Shown here piece after piece: positions 33,216 through 42,194 of a stretch of 64,000 nucleotides of DNA. The stretch's first letter is position 1. Each line of letters begins with the position of its first letter. This DNA is from DASVRZ01 sp038230215 (GTDB taxonomy: Bacteria > Verrucomicrobiota > Verrucomicrobiia > Chthoniobacterales > DASVRZ01): NCBI GenBank assembly GCA_038230215.1, contig JBBRNR010000005.1, positions 1 to 64,000 on the forward strand. Reading direction: 5' to 3'. Both the position numbers and the translations under genes were made by a program. The notes beneath the pieces are model-generated. The model was not told where the DNA came from. It was given only the letters and a program-made list of their open reading frames with translations, and searched no databases.

Positions 33216-34448
33216 ATGAGTGCCTCGCTTTGCCGCTTTTGCCAGACGCCACTCTCGACGCATTTCGTCGATCTCGGATTGTCGCCGCTCTGCCAGAACA
33301 TCATTCCGCTGGAGGACGCGAACAAACCCGAGGCGTTCTATCCGCTGAACGTCTATGTCTGCGGAAACTGCAAGCTGGTGCAGCTCGATGAATTTGTTAG
33401 TCCGGCAGAAATTTTCACAGAGTACGCCTACTTCTCCAGCTACTCCGACAGCCTGGTTGCTCACGCGAAAAAATATGTCGAGATGATGGTGACGCGCCTC
33501 GGCCTGACTAGCAACGATCTCGCTGTGGAAATCGCCAGCAACGACGGCTACCTTCTTCAGCATTTTCTGCCGCTCGGCATTCCCGTGACCGGCATCGAAC
33601 CCGCCCGAAACGTTGGCGCGGTCGCCAGCGAGAAAGGCATTCCCGTCGTGCACGAATTCATGGGCGTGGACACTGCGACGAAGTTTTTGCAGGAACGCGG
33701 AGCCGCCAATCTGCTCATCGGCAACAACGTCCTCGCGCACGTTCCTGACATCAATGATTTTGTGGAAGGCATGAGGATCTTACTCGCACCAACGGGAACG
33801 ATCACGATGGAGTTCCCGCATCTCCTGCGCCTGATCGAGGGGAATCAATTCGACACGATCTATCACGAACACTTTTCCTATCTATCTCTTCTAGCTGTGG
33901 AGAAAATCTTTGCGGTGCATGGACTGACCATCTTCGATGTCGATGAACTAAAAATCCATGGCGGTTCCATTCGTATCTACGCGCAACATGCTAGCGCGAG
34001 TCCTGGACTAACATCGAGCATGCTCAAGGTGCGAGCCGACGAAGCCGCTGCTGGCTTTGACAACATGGCCGCTTACAGTGATTTCGGCGAGCGCGTGAAG
34101 CTCACGAAGAATCGCATTCTCTCCAAACTCATCGAACTCAAATCACAAGGAAAAACCATCGTCGGATATGGCGCTCCCGGCAAAGGTAATACCCTGCTCA
34201 ACTACTGCGGAATCCGCACCGACTACCTCGACTACACGGTAGATCGCAATGTTTATAAACAGGGAAAACTACTTCCCGGAAGTCGCATTCCCGTCTATCC
34301 CGTTGAGAAAATAGCAGAGACTAAACCTGATTACGTTTTCATTCTACCCTGGAATCTCACCAAGGAGATCACCGGTCAACTAACCTACATTCGCGAATGG
34401 GGTGGCAAGTTCATTGTTCCCATTCCAGAAGTGAGTATCATAGATTGA
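33216..34448 (+). CDS. Sugar C-methyltransferase-like SAM enzyme with N-terminal zinc-binding domain
   Basis: About 410 residues from the ATG at 33216; an in-frame ATG at 33174 is also possible. The N-terminal zinc domain reads 'CRFCQTPL' and 'VCGNCKLVQLDEFV' (four Cys). The SAM methyltransferase core has 'VEIASNDGYLLQHFLPLGIPVTGIEPA' and the C-terminal domain has 'IVGYGAPGKGNTLLNYCGI', as in NDP-hexose C-3-methyltransferases (TylC3/NovU type). It heads a three-gene unit with an RfbF-like and a PIG-L gene (10- and 6-bp gaps), so it likely makes or attaches a branched or modified sugar for surface glycans. Confidence 0.9.
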   Translation: MSASLCRFCQTPLSTHFVDLGLSPLCQNIIPLEDANKPEAFYPLNVYVCGNCKLVQLDEFVSPAEIFTEYAYFSSYSDSLVAHAKKYVEMMVTRLGLTSNDLAVEIASNDGYLLQHFLPLGIPVTGIEPARNVGAVASEKGIPVVHEFMGVDTATKFLQERGAANLLIGNNVLAHVPDINDFVEGMRILLAPTGTITMEFPHLLRLIEGNQFDTIYHEHFSYLSLLAVEKIFAVHGLTIFDVDELKIHGGSIRIYAQHASASPGLTSSMLKVRADEAAAGFDNMAAYSDFGERVKLTKNRILSKLIELKSQGKTIVGYGAPGKGNTLLNYCGIRTDYLDYTVDRNVYKQGKLLPGSRIPVYPVEKIAETKPDYVFILPWNLTKEITGQLTYIREWGGKFIVPIPEVSIID

Positions 34449-34458
34449 AACCAATACT

Positions 34459-35235
34459 ATGAAAGTCGTCTTATTTTGCGGTGGAATGGGAATGCGAATG
34501 CGCGAGGCCTCGGAGGCTTTGCCGAAGCCACTGGTCGGCATCGGGGATCGTCCGATACTTCTCCACTTGATGAAGTATTATGCCTACCACGGACACAAGG
34601 ATTTTATTCTCTGCCTCGGATACAAAGGCGACGCGATCAAGGATTTCTTCCTGAACTACAACGAGCATCTCGCCAACGACTTCACGCTCGCCAATGGAAA
34701 TCGTGAAGTCACGTTGCTAAACAACGAGATGAAAGACTGGACGATCAGTTTCGTGAACACCGGATTGAACTCTAACATTGGAATGCGACTCAAGCAGGTG
34801 GAGAAATATCTAAACGACGACGAGTATTTTCTAGCCAACTACGCAGACGGCCTGGCCGACGTTCCACTTCCCAAGGTGATCGAAGATTTCCACAAGCGCG
34901 ACAAGGTGGCGAGCTTTGTTAGCATCCGTCCGAAGCAGACCTTCCATGTGGTGGAAAGCCAGGAGGATGGCACCGTGCGCTGCATCCAGGAAATGGGCAA
35001 CTCCGGCATCTGGATCAATGGCGGCTTCTTCGTTTTTAGAAACGAAATCTTCAACTACATCAAGGAAGGTGACGAGCTGGTCAACGAACCTTTCCAACGC
35101 CTGATCGCTGAGAACCAGTTGCACACTTATCAGCACGAGGGCTTCTGGGCTTGCATGGATACTTTTAAGGAGAAACAACTCTTCGAGGATCTGTATGCCA
35201 AAGGCCACATGCCGTGGGCTGTCTGGCAGGAATAA
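34459..35235 (+). CDS. Glucose-1-phosphate cytidylyltransferase-like sugar nucleotidyltransferase
   Basis: 258 residues, RfbF-like. Expected to activate a hexose 1-phosphate with CTP, opening the CDP-deoxysugar route. The nucleotide loop is 'LFCGGMGMRMRE' rather than the usual 'LAGGLGTRLSEET', an odd change in a key loop. Downstream pieces fit the family well: 'PILLHLMKYYAYHGHKDFI', 'GYKGDAIKDFFLNY', 'FLANYADGLADV', 'WINGGFFVFRNEIF' and 'FWACMDTFKEK'. A CDP-glucose dehydratase (RfbG) is not in the window, so either the pathway is completed elsewhere or the sugar differs. Confidence 0.88.
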   Translation: MKVVLFCGGMGMRMREASEALPKPLVGIGDRPILLHLMKYYAYHGHKDFILCLGYKGDAIKDFFLNYNEHLANDFTLANGNREVTLLNNEMKDWTISFVNTGLNSNIGMRLKQVEKYLNDDEYFLANYADGLADVPLPKVIEDFHKRDKVASFVSIRPKQTFHVVESQEDGTVRCIQEMGNSGIWINGGFFVFRNEIFNYIKEGDELVNEPFQRLIAENQLHTYQHEGFWACMDTFKEKQLFEDLYAKGHMPWAVWQE

Positions 35236-35241
35236 CTTGGT

Positions 35242-35883
35242 ATGCTAACCTTCAAGCCAGCCCAAGCACCGCGCCAGATTTTGTTGTTGGGAGCGCATTC
35301 GGACGACATCGAGATCGGCTGCGGAGGGACCGTTTTGCAACTGGTTGAGAAATATCCAGACGCACTTTTTATCTGGGTAGTTTTTTGTTCCAACGAAGAG
35401 CGTGCGAAAGAAGCCCATGCCAGCGCTGAGGCGTTTCTTGGCAAGGATGTTTTGCGTGATATTAGAATCTTTTCCTTCCGCGATGGATTTCTCCCCTGGC
35501 TGGGTATGGAGGTGAAGGAAACCTTTGAAAAGATCAAGATCGATACTTCGCCCGACTTAATCTTTACCCATTCACGCGAGGACCGGCACCAGGATCATCG
35601 CACTCTTTGCGAACTCACCTGGAATACCTGGCGCGATCATTCTATTTTTGAATATGAGATTCCCAAGTATGATGGCGATCTCGGGCAGCCTAATACTTTC
35701 GTTTCTCTGAGTCCGAAACAGGCCACGCAGAAAGTGGACTATCTGATGGAGTTCTTTGGAACTCAACGCAGCAAACGCTGGTTTACTCCAGAGACTTTCA
35801 GCGCTTTGATGCGGCTGCGTGGCATAGAAGCTGGATCGGAAATGGCCGAGGCGTTTTACACCCGGAAGTTTTTGATTAGTTAG
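35242..35883 (+). CDS. PIG-L family deacetylase
   Basis: 213-residue zinc-dependent N-deacetylase family protein (LmbE-like). The motif 'LGAHSDDIEIGCGGTV' holds the catalytic Asp and zinc ligands, and 'HSREDRHQDHRTLCELTWN' provides the third His. Likely substrates are N-acetylated sugars or their lipid or nucleotide conjugates. Together with the methyltransferase and nucleotidyltransferase upstream it forms a sugar-modification operon. The stop overlaps the convergent methyltransferase gene by 8 bp. Confidence 0.93.
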   Translation: MLTFKPAQAPRQILLLGAHSDDIEIGCGGTVLQLVEKYPDALFIWVVFCSNEERAKEAHASAEAFLGKDVLRDIRIFSFRDGFLPWLGMEVKETFEKIKIDTSPDLIFTHSREDRHQDHRTLCELTWNTWRDHSIFEYEIPKYDGDLGQPNTFVSLSPKQATQKVDYLMEFFGTQRSKRWFTPETFSALMRLRGIEAGSEMAEAFYTRKFLIS

Positions 35884-36517
35884 ATCGCTTCCAAAGGTCG
35901 GAATGCATCATCCCCCAGTCGGATGTTAGTCGATTTTTCAGAGTAAAGCCTAACTCGCTCAAGAGTAGGTCTGGATTTACCAGCTTGCTTGCCTGGACGC
36001 CTGCCAGTAATCGAAATAGAAGATAAGCGACTCGCAACATCACATGGGCGCGGAATCGCGCCAGACCGCACTCCGGCTCGCAAAAATCGGCAACCAACCA
36101 GCGCGAGTTAGGAGCCGCGGCAGAGGCGAGTTTGGTTAGTATCAGCGGGAGCGTTTCCTCGGGGAAGCAGTCCAGAAAAAAGTGAGTCACGATCAGGTCG
36201 TAACCCAACTCGTCGGGCGTCCAGATGAGCAGGTTGTCGCAGACGAATCTAACCCGGCTTACTTCTCCTCCAGCCTGTCGCCAACGCGCGGCGGCTTTCT
36301 CCAGCATGGCGGGCGATTCGTCGATCACGGTGAAAGTGGCCTCGGGCATCGCCTTCGCGCAAGCGGCGAGAAATTTCCCATTTCCTTCGCCAGCGATGAG
36401 CACGCGGCGGGCATCGGCCACCGAGGGCAGATGCGCCACGCGGGCGCGCTGCATGCGGGAGCCAGTCGTGAGACGTTCGATGAACTCGTAAAATGGGGCG
36501 ATTCGATTGAAATTCAC
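35876..36517 (-). CDS. Class I SAM-dependent methyltransferase
   Basis: 213 residues, UbiE/Methyltransf_25-like. Motif I is 'RVLIAGEGNGKFLAACAKAMP', the acidic end of strand 2 is in 'FTVIDESPAMLEKAAARW', and 'YDLIVTHFFLDCFPEETL' is motif II/III. It begins 'MNFNRIAPFYEFIERLT', a start typical of small-molecule methyltransferases. The substrate is unknown. It is oriented opposite to the sugar cluster and sits 20 bp from tRNA-Gln. Confidence 0.88.
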   Translation of the reverse strand: MNFNRIAPFYEFIERLTTGSRMQRARVAHLPSVADARRVLIAGEGNGKFLAACAKAMPEATFTVIDESPAMLEKAAARWRQAGGEVSRVRFVCDNLLIWTPDELGYDLIVTHFFLDCFPEETLPLILTKLASAAAPNSRWLVADFCEPECGLARFRAHVMLRVAYLLFRLLAGVQASKLVNPDLLLSELGFTLKNRLTSDWGMMHSDLWKRSN

Positions 36518-36537
36518 GCCGCCGTGGCTCAGAAAAG

Positions 36538-36611
36538 TGGTTACCGCGCATGGATTCGAACCATGAATAAAGCCTCCAAAGGGCTCTGTGTTACCGTTAC
36601 ACCACGCGGCA
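36538..36611 (-). tRNA. tRNA-Gln (anticodon UUG)
   Basis: The minus strand folds as a complete cloverleaf: acceptor TGCCGCG/CGCGGTA with one G-T pair, D-stem GTGT/ACAC, anticodon stem GAGCC/GGCTT with loop CTTTGGA (anticodon TTG), T-stem CATGG/CCATG with loop TTCGAAT, discriminator A and an encoded CCA. 74 nt. Confidence 0.95.
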
Positions 36612-36662
36612 GTGGGAAGGGCAGAATAAATTCAAACCCACCGTTTGCAAGAAAACTTGTCG

Positions 36663-36727
36663 CATGGAGAGCACAGAGGACACGGCGAAATCGATGAAAA
36701 ATCTCTGTGCCCACGGTGTTCTCTATG
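36663..36727. repeat. Palindromic intergenic element
   Basis: Outer arms catggaga / tctctatg and inner arms gcacagag (36671-36678) / ctctgtgc (36703-36710) can fold into a hairpin between tRNA-Gln and the LolD-type gene. The left arm text agaggacacgg is shared with the element at 8546-8614, which supports a dispersed family. Confidence 0.65.
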
Positions 36728-36743
36728 GCTAAATACGCAGCCC

Positions 36744-37409
36744 ATGCCTGCCCATCTCGTTGCTGAAAATCTCCGCCGTTCCTTTAAGATCGGGTCGCGC
36801 AAGATCGACGTCCTGCGCGGCATCTCACTGGAGATCGAGCGCGGCGAATCGGTCTTTCTCGTCGGCGCATCAGGCGCGGGAAAAACGACTCTGCTCTACA
36901 CGCTCGCCGGGCTGGAACGTCCCGAGGCCGGCACGGTTTCCCTCGACGGCACGCTTCTTTATAAGGGTAGTGAATCCGCCCTGGCCCGACTCAGAAATGA
37001 AAAGATGGGCTTCGTTTTCCAAAGTTATTTCCTCCTGCCGGAACTGACTGCCCTGGAAAACGTCCTCGTCCCGGCCATGATTCGCGGGACGGACGCCCAT
37101 GAACGCGCCATCCAATTACTGGAGACCGTGGGACTCGCGGACCGCCACTCCCATTTGCCCACCGAACTTTCCGGCGGCGAACAGCAGCGCGTCGCCATCG
37201 CCCGCTCCCTCATCAACGACCCCGGGATCCTCTTTGCCGACGAGCCGACGGGCAATCTCGACTCCTCGACTGGCGGCGGGATCATGGATTTACTGCTTGC
37301 CCTCGTTCGCGAACGGGCGAAAACATTAGTAGTCGTCACCCATGACGCGCGGCTCGCAGCCCTCGGCGATCGTCGGCTCGAAGTGGTCGATGGCCTGCTG
37401 CAATCCTAA
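36744..37409 (+). CDS. ABC transporter ATP-binding protein, LolD type
   Basis: 221-residue ATPase of the LolD/MacB group. 'HLVAENLRRSFKIGSRKIDVLRGISL' is typical of LolD. Walker A GASGAGKT is at about 41-48, the signature 'ELSGGEQQRVAIARSL' and Walker B 'LFADEPTGNLDSSTGG'. It likely helps extract lipoproteins from the inner membrane. No LolC/E permease gene is adjacent (an aminotransferase follows), so the partner is elsewhere. Start at 36744 because family homology begins there. Confidence 0.92.
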   Translation: MPAHLVAENLRRSFKIGSRKIDVLRGISLEIERGESVFLVGASGAGKTTLLYTLAGLERPEAGTVSLDGTLLYKGSESALARLRNEKMGFVFQSYFLLPELTALENVLVPAMIRGTDAHERAIQLLETVGLADRHSHLPTELSGGEQQRVAIARSLINDPGILFADEPTGNLDSSTGGGIMDLLLALVRERAKTLVVVTHDARLAALGDRRLEVVDGLLQS

Positions 37410-37439
37410 GACCATTTCGGACAACCCACCGCAACTCCC

Positions 37440-38312
37440 ATGAAAATCTACCTCGACGGCCAGTTTCTCGACCAGGAAAACGCCAAAATCTCCGTGTTCG
37501 ATCACGGCTTGCTCTACGGCGACGGCGTTTTCGAGGGCATCCGCTTCTATAATGGACGCGTCTTCCGGCTCGACGAGCACATCGACCGCCTCTTCGACTC
37601 CGCCCGCGCCATCCTGCTCACCATTCCCGAAAGCCGGGAGGAAATGATCGAACACACATTGGAAACAATCCGCCAAAACGGGTTGCGCGACGGTTACATT
37701 CGACTCGTGGTCACCCGTGGCGTCGGCAGTTTGGGCTTGAGCCCCAGTCTTTGCCCGAAGGCGACCGTGTTTATCATCGCAGCGGCGATCAGTTTGTACC
37801 CTGCGGAAGCATATGAAAAAGGGTTGGTGGTCGTGACCACTTCAACGCGCCGCATCGGACCTGCCGCGCTGCCCCCGACGGTGAAATCGCTCAATTACCT
37901 AAACAACATTCTCGCCAAGATCGAGGCCAACCAGGCTGGCGCGGGCGAGGGGCTGATGTTGAATGAGCAGGGCTACGTGGCCGAGTGCACGGGCGACAAC
38001 ATTTTCGCGATCAAAAACGGCAAAATTATCACTCCAGCGGCCAGCGCAGGTGCCCTTTGCGGCATTACCCGGCAGGCGGCGATCGAGATTTGCGGCGAGT
38101 TTGATCTTCATGTGACGGAGCCGCAGATGACGCGGTATGATCTTTACACGGCTGACGAAATTTTCCTTACCGGGACGGCGGCTGAGGTCATTCCGGTGAT
38201 CAAACTGGACTCCCGCCTCATTGGCGACGGCACTCCGGGCCCGATTACGAAGCGTCTGATTGCGCGTTTCCGCGAATTGGCCAATTCGACTGGCACTCCG
38301 ATCTATCCCTGA
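37440..38312 (+). CDS. ilvE: Branched-chain amino-acid aminotransferase
   Basis: PLP enzyme (fold IV) for the last step of Ile/Leu/Val synthesis. The 290 residues carry 'VFDHGLLYGDGVFEGIRFYNGRVFRL', the PLP Lys in 'TVKSLNYLNNILAKIEA', 'LNEQGYVAECTGDNIFAI' and 'EIFLTGTAAEVIPV'. D-amino-acid aminotransferase and aminodeoxychorismate lyase share the fold, but these motifs and the length favour IlvE. It lies 30 bp after the LolD-type gene. A perfect palindrome and a tandem array follow. Confidence 0.93.
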   Translation: MKIYLDGQFLDQENAKISVFDHGLLYGDGVFEGIRFYNGRVFRLDEHIDRLFDSARAILLTIPESREEMIEHTLETIRQNGLRDGYIRLVVTRGVGSLGLSPSLCPKATVFIIAAAISLYPAEAYEKGLVVVTTSTRRIGPAALPPTVKSLNYLNNILAKIEANQAGAGEGLMLNEQGYVAECTGDNIFAIKNGKIITPAASAGALCGITRQAAIEICGEFDLHVTEPQMTRYDLYTADEIFLTGTAAEVIPVIKLDSRLIGDGTPGPITKRLIARFRELANSTGTPIYP

Positions 38313-38362
38313 GAGAGCGTCTTAATAAGTCGTGCATGGACCCGTTTGCATCCTGGCTGGGT

Positions 38363-38440
38363 TTGTAGCGTCGAGCCTGTGGCTCGAAAGAAATCTCTCT
38401 CTGCCACCAAGCCCATCGAGCCACAGGCTCGACGCTACAA
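38363..38440. repeat. Perfect 25-bp inverted repeat
   Basis: Arms 38363-38387 (ttgtagcgtcgagcctgtgg+ctcga) and 38416-38440 are perfect complements around a 28-bp loop. Each arm also contains a smaller self-palindrome (cgagcctgtggctcg). This is a REP/BIME-like dispersed element or a very strong hairpin after ilvE; there is no T-run, so it is not a standard terminator. Confidence 0.9.
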
Positions 38441-38482
38441 CTGGCTTTTGCGACGCCCTCTGAGAGAAGAACGGCTAAAAAC

Positions 38483-38718
38483 AGTCGATTCCGCACTGTA
38501 GGAATCGGCTTCCAGCGCTCTCGGAGTCGATTCCGCACTGTCAGAATCGGCTTCCAGCGCAGTAGCAGTCGATTCCGCACTGTCAGAACCGGCTTCCAGC
38601 GCAGTAGCGGTCGATTCCACACTGTAGGAATCGGCTTCCAGCGCTCTCGGAGTCGATTCCGCACTGTAGGAATCGGCTTCCAGCGCAGTCGGAGTCGATT
38701 CCGCACTAATGGAAACCG
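38483..38718. repeat. 42-bp tandem array (5.6 units)
   Basis: Units of exactly 42 bp start at 38483, 38525, 38567, 38609, 38651 and 38693. The common part is agtcgattccgcactgtagg followed by aatcggcttccagcgc and a variable hexamer (ctctcgg or agtagc). Each unit holds a cgattcc-N8-ggaatcg palindrome. The array ends 128 bp before glgP. The remaining bases 38719-38846 hold nothing I recognise. Confidence 0.95.
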
Positions 38719-38846
38719 TTTGGCTCTCACTCGGATGGGGTTTCGGACATGGGTCAACGGTCGCCGCGGTCATATTTCGATGAATATGGAACTGGAATCG
38801 CATTTTTTCCTTATCGCCCGCCGTTGTTTTCCCTAATCACTTTCGC

Positions 38847-41309
38847 ATGGCTGAAAACACGACTTTTACATCCGACATCGATACTTCTCCGGAAGGGTTG
38901 AAAGTCTTGATCCAGAATATGCTCAAATATGCGCTGGCCCGGGACAAAAGCACGGCTTCGACTCGCGATTGGTGGCTGGCCACTTCGAAGGCCGTGCAAC
39001 GGGTGATCATTGAGCGGATGATCGCCACGCAGGCGAAGCATCACGAGGTGAACACGAAGCGTCTGTATTATTTCTCGCTGGAGTTTTTGATGGGCCGTCT
39101 TTTTTCCAACAGCCTCTACAGCGCGGGAATATTCGACGAGATCGAGTCGGCTTTGAAGGAATTGGGATACGACACCGACACATTGCGCCACGAGGAATAC
39201 GACATGGCGCTGGGCAACGGCGGCCTGGGGCGGCTCGCGGCTTGTTTTCTCGACTCGCTCGCCACGCTGGACCTGCCCGCGATCGGCTACGGCATTCATT
39301 ATCAGTATGGGCTCTTCAAGCAGGAGTTTCGCAACGGCCACCAGTATGAACTGCCCGACGCGTGGCTGAAATTTGGCACGCCCTGGGAGATTATGCGGCC
39401 GGAGCACACGGAGGAAATCGAGATTTACGGACATGTGGAGAATGTTTTCGATGATTTCGGGAACTACACGCCGAAGTGGACGGGCACGAAGAAATTAATG
39501 GGCGTGCCCTATGACATTCCGATTCCCGGTTTCGGGACGAACACGGTGAATTATCTGCGTCTCTGGGAGTCGAGAGCGTCGTCGGAGTTCGATTTCGAGG
39601 CGTTTAATCGGAGCAGCTATGACGAAGCGGTGCGCGACAAAAATGCGAGCGAAACGATCTCCAAGGTGCTCTATCCGAACGACAAAACCGAGAGCGGCAA
39701 GGAGCTGCGTCTGGCGCAGCAGTATTTCTTTGTGGCGTGCTCGCTGAAGGATATTTTCCGGCGTTATTTGAAGGACAACACGGACTGGGATTTGTTTCCG
39801 GACAAGGTGGCGATCCAGTTAAATGACACTCACCCGGCGGTGGCGATCGTGGAGCTGATGCGGATTTTCCACGACGACCAAAAAATGCCTTGGGAGAAGG
39901 CCTGGTCGCTGGTCACGCGGACGTTTGCCTACACCAATCACACGCTGTTACCCGAGGCTCTGGAGAAATGGAGCGTGCCGCTTTTCGAGAAAGTCCTGCC
40001 TCGGCACTTGCAGATCATCTTCGAGATCAACAAGCGTTTCATGGTCGAGTTGGAGGAAAAATGGCCGGGCGACAGCCAGAAAAAACGCACACTTTCGATC
40101 ATAGAGGAAGGTCACATCCAGATGGTGCGGATGGCGCATTTGTCGGTGGTCGGCAGTTACTCGGTCAATGGCGTTGCGGCGCTGCACACGCAACTACTGA
40201 AGAGCGATTTGTTTCCGGAGTTCGATGCGCTTTACCCGGGGAAATTTAACAATAAGACGAATGGAATTACGCCGCGCCGGTGGTTGCTCGCTTGCAATCC
40301 GCGTCTGAGTGAACTCATCACTTCCAAGATCGGACATGGGTGGGAGCGCCATTTGGACAAATTGCGGGAGTTGGAGCCGTATGCCACAGATTCGCAGTTC
40401 CAGAAAGATTTTATGGCCGTCAAATACGCCAATAAAGTCGATCTTTCGGAGATAATCCAAGAGACCTGCGGAGTGGTGGTCAACCCGGCAGCGATGTTCG
40501 ATGTACAGATCAAGCGCCTCCACGAATACAAGCGTCAGCATCTAAACTTGCTGCACATTCTGGCTTTGTATCGCCGGCTGCTGCAAAATCCCGACCTCGA
40601 CATCGTGCCGCGTGTCTTCATTTTCGCCGCCAAGGCCGCGCCGGGTTACGACCTCGCGAAATGCATCATCAAGGCGATCAATTCCGTCGGAGCTCACATC
40701 AATGCCGACAAGCGGATCAAGGATAAACTCAAAGTCGTTTTCCTGCCAAACTACCGCGTTTCGCTCGCTCAACGGATCGTGCCCGCCGCTGATCTCTCGG
40801 AACAAATTTCCACCGCGGGTAAAGAGGCGAGTGGCACCGGAAACATGAAACTCTCGCTGAATGGCGCGCTGACCATCGGCACGCTCGACGGCGCGAATGT
40901 GGAGATCCGTGAGGAAGTCGGATCGGAAAATTTCTTCCTCTTCGGCATGACCACCGAGGAAGTCGCTGCACTCTGGAAAAAAGGCTATCGCCCGCACGAC
41001 TTTTACAAAGGTAATGCCGAGCTGAAGGCCGTCGTCGATTGGATCGGCTCGAACTATTTCACACCAGACGAACCGGGCGCGCTGACCATGCTCAGCGACA
41101 ATCTCATTCACAGCGATCCATTTCTCTGCCTACCCGATTTTGCGAGTTACAGCGATTGCCAGAAGAAAGTCGATGCCGCCTTCAAAAACAAAACTGAGTG
41201 GAGTCGCATGGCGATCTTAAACACCGCACGCATGGGGAAATTCAGCAGCGACCGTACCATCGCCGAATACGCCGAGGATATCTGGAAGCTAAAACCGGTT
41301 GTGGTCTAG
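38847..41309 (+). CDS. glgP: Glycogen/starch/alpha-glucan phosphorylase
   Basis: PLP-dependent phosphorylase releasing glucose 1-phosphate from glycogen or maltodextrins. The 820 residues are the usual length. Signatures: 'RLYYFSLEFLMGRLFSNSL', 'LGNGGLGRLAACFLDSLATL', 'NDTHPAVAIVELMRIF', 'TNHTLLPEALEKW', and the PLP Lys in 'EASGTGNMKLSLNGALTIGT'. It stands alone, so glycogen synthesis genes are elsewhere. The upstream region carries a tandem array and palindrome instead of an obvious promoter. Confidence 0.97.
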   Translation: MAENTTFTSDIDTSPEGLKVLIQNMLKYALARDKSTASTRDWWLATSKAVQRVIIERMIATQAKHHEVNTKRLYYFSLEFLMGRLFSNSLYSAGIFDEIESALKELGYDTDTLRHEEYDMALGNGGLGRLAACFLDSLATLDLPAIGYGIHYQYGLFKQEFRNGHQYELPDAWLKFGTPWEIMRPEHTEEIEIYGHVENVFDDFGNYTPKWTGTKKLMGVPYDIPIPGFGTNTVNYLRLWESRASSEFDFEAFNRSSYDEAVRDKNASETISKVLYPNDKTESGKELRLAQQYFFVACSLKDIFRRYLKDNTDWDLFPDKVAIQLNDTHPAVAIVELMRIFHDDQKMPWEKAWSLVTRTFAYTNHTLLPEALEKWSVPLFEKVLPRHLQIIFEINKRFMVELEEKWPGDSQKKRTLSIIEEGHIQMVRMAHLSVVGSYSVNGVAALHTQLLKSDLFPEFDALYPGKFNNKTNGITPRRWLLACNPRLSELITSKIGHGWERHLDKLRELEPYATDSQFQKDFMAVKYANKVDLSEIIQETCGVVVNPAAMFDVQIKRLHEYKRQHLNLLHILALYRRLLQNPDLDIVPRVFIFAAKAAPGYDLAKCIIKAINSVGAHINADKRIKDKLKVVFLPNYRVSLAQRIVPAADLSEQISTAGKEASGTGNMKLSLNGALTIGTLDGANVEIREEVGSENFFLFGMTTEEVAALWKKGYRPHDFYKGNAELKAVVDWIGSNYFTPDEPGALTMLSDNLIHSDPFLCLPDFASYSDCQKKVDAAFKNKTEWSRMAILNTARMGKFSSDRTIAEYAEDIWKLKPVVV

Positions 41310-41369
41310 TCCAAGAGGCTAGGAAAAGGATTTGAACAAATTCTGGCTTCGGCGAGTCTATCGCTAGCC

Positions 41370-41762
41370 ATGACGATCTCACTGCGACCGCTAGCCAAGA
41401 CCTTTGTGGTCTTGCTATGCCTCGTCTCATGGTTTCTCGTTTCCAATCACTGCGCGCTCGCGTCTGTCCAGAAAACGTCGCATCACACAGATAGTTGCTG
41501 TGAGAAAAAATCCGAGCCGACAAAGTCATCCACAGTTTGTTGCAAAACGTTGCAGACTATCGAGCAGGGAACCTTTTTCCTTGTCGTCCCGACTTTGGCA
41601 CTGGTTGGTGAATCGAATCTGACTCCCCTTGCTTTTTCTGCACCGACGACCGGCGAGGAAGTTTCCGGTGGCATTCGCATAGGCGACCCGCCCGCGATCT
41701 CCGAACAGATTTTGGATTTGGCGCGGTGCCATCCAGCATTTGCCCCACCTGTCTTGAGCTGA
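41370..41762 (+). CDS. Small secreted Cys/His-containing protein heading a metal-efflux cluster
   Basis: 130 residues. A signal peptide at about 1-32 (ends 'NHCALAS') is followed by a His/Cys patch 'HHTDSCCEKKS' and 'STVCCKTL' that could bind soft metals. The rest is of no known type. It lies upstream of the HME-RND genes on the same strand, so a role in metal sensing or binding in the periplasm is plausible but inferred from place and composition only. Confidence 0.65.
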   Translation: MTISLRPLAKTFVVLLCLVSWFLVSNHCALASVQKTSHHTDSCCEKKSEPTKSSTVCCKTLQTIEQGTFFLVVPTLALVGESNLTPLAFSAPTTGEEVSGGIRIGDPPAISEQILDLARCHPAFAPPVLS

Positions 41763-41902
41763 ACGGCTGCCTCTCGTTTCCACGGGAGTTGATTGGTCGT
41801 TTCGCTATTTTTTTGCCCGTTATTCTCGGGATCCTGCGTGCCTGTGCGCCAGATCCTCTCACGTCAGTCACAGGAAAACCAAACTCAGTAAAATAAAACA
41901 TA

Positions 41903-42187
41903 ATGAACATTACAAAACTCATCCTCAGCACCGCGACCCTGGCATTTTTCGCCACCGTCGCTTCCCTCCATGCCGAAAACCCGCCTGCGGGTTATCCACT
42001 TAAAACTTGTGTCGTTTCCGAAGAAAAACTCGGTGAACACGGCGCACCCATTAAGGTCACCGACAAAGGCACCGACGTCTATCTCTGCTGCAAAAGCTGC
42101 AAGAAAGACTTCGCCAAAGACCCGGCCAAATACACCAAAATGGTGAAGGATGCCGCCGCTGCGAACGCCAGCAAGTCAGCCAAGTAA
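41903..42187 (+). CDS. Small periplasmic YHS/TRASH-like metal-binding protein
   Basis: 94 residues. A signal peptide at about 1-24 (ends 'ASLHAEN') is followed by a compact domain with 'YPLKTCVVSEEKLGEH' and 'VYLCCKSCKKDFAKDPAKY'. The Cys arrangement and the phrase 'F..DP.KY' match YHS/TRASH-type metal-binding domains found near copper and silver pumps. Likely a periplasmic copper or silver carrier for the downstream CusBAC-like system. Confidence 0.8.
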   Translation: MNITKLILSTATLAFFATVASLHAENPPAGYPLKTCVVSEEKLGEHGAPIKVTDKGTDVYLCCKSCKKDFAKDPAKYTKMVKDAAAANASKSAK

Positions 42188-42194
42188 AATCACT

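Noticed and set aside
41310..41369. Terminator after glgP
   Set aside because: No stem with T-run is visible in the 60-bp gap.
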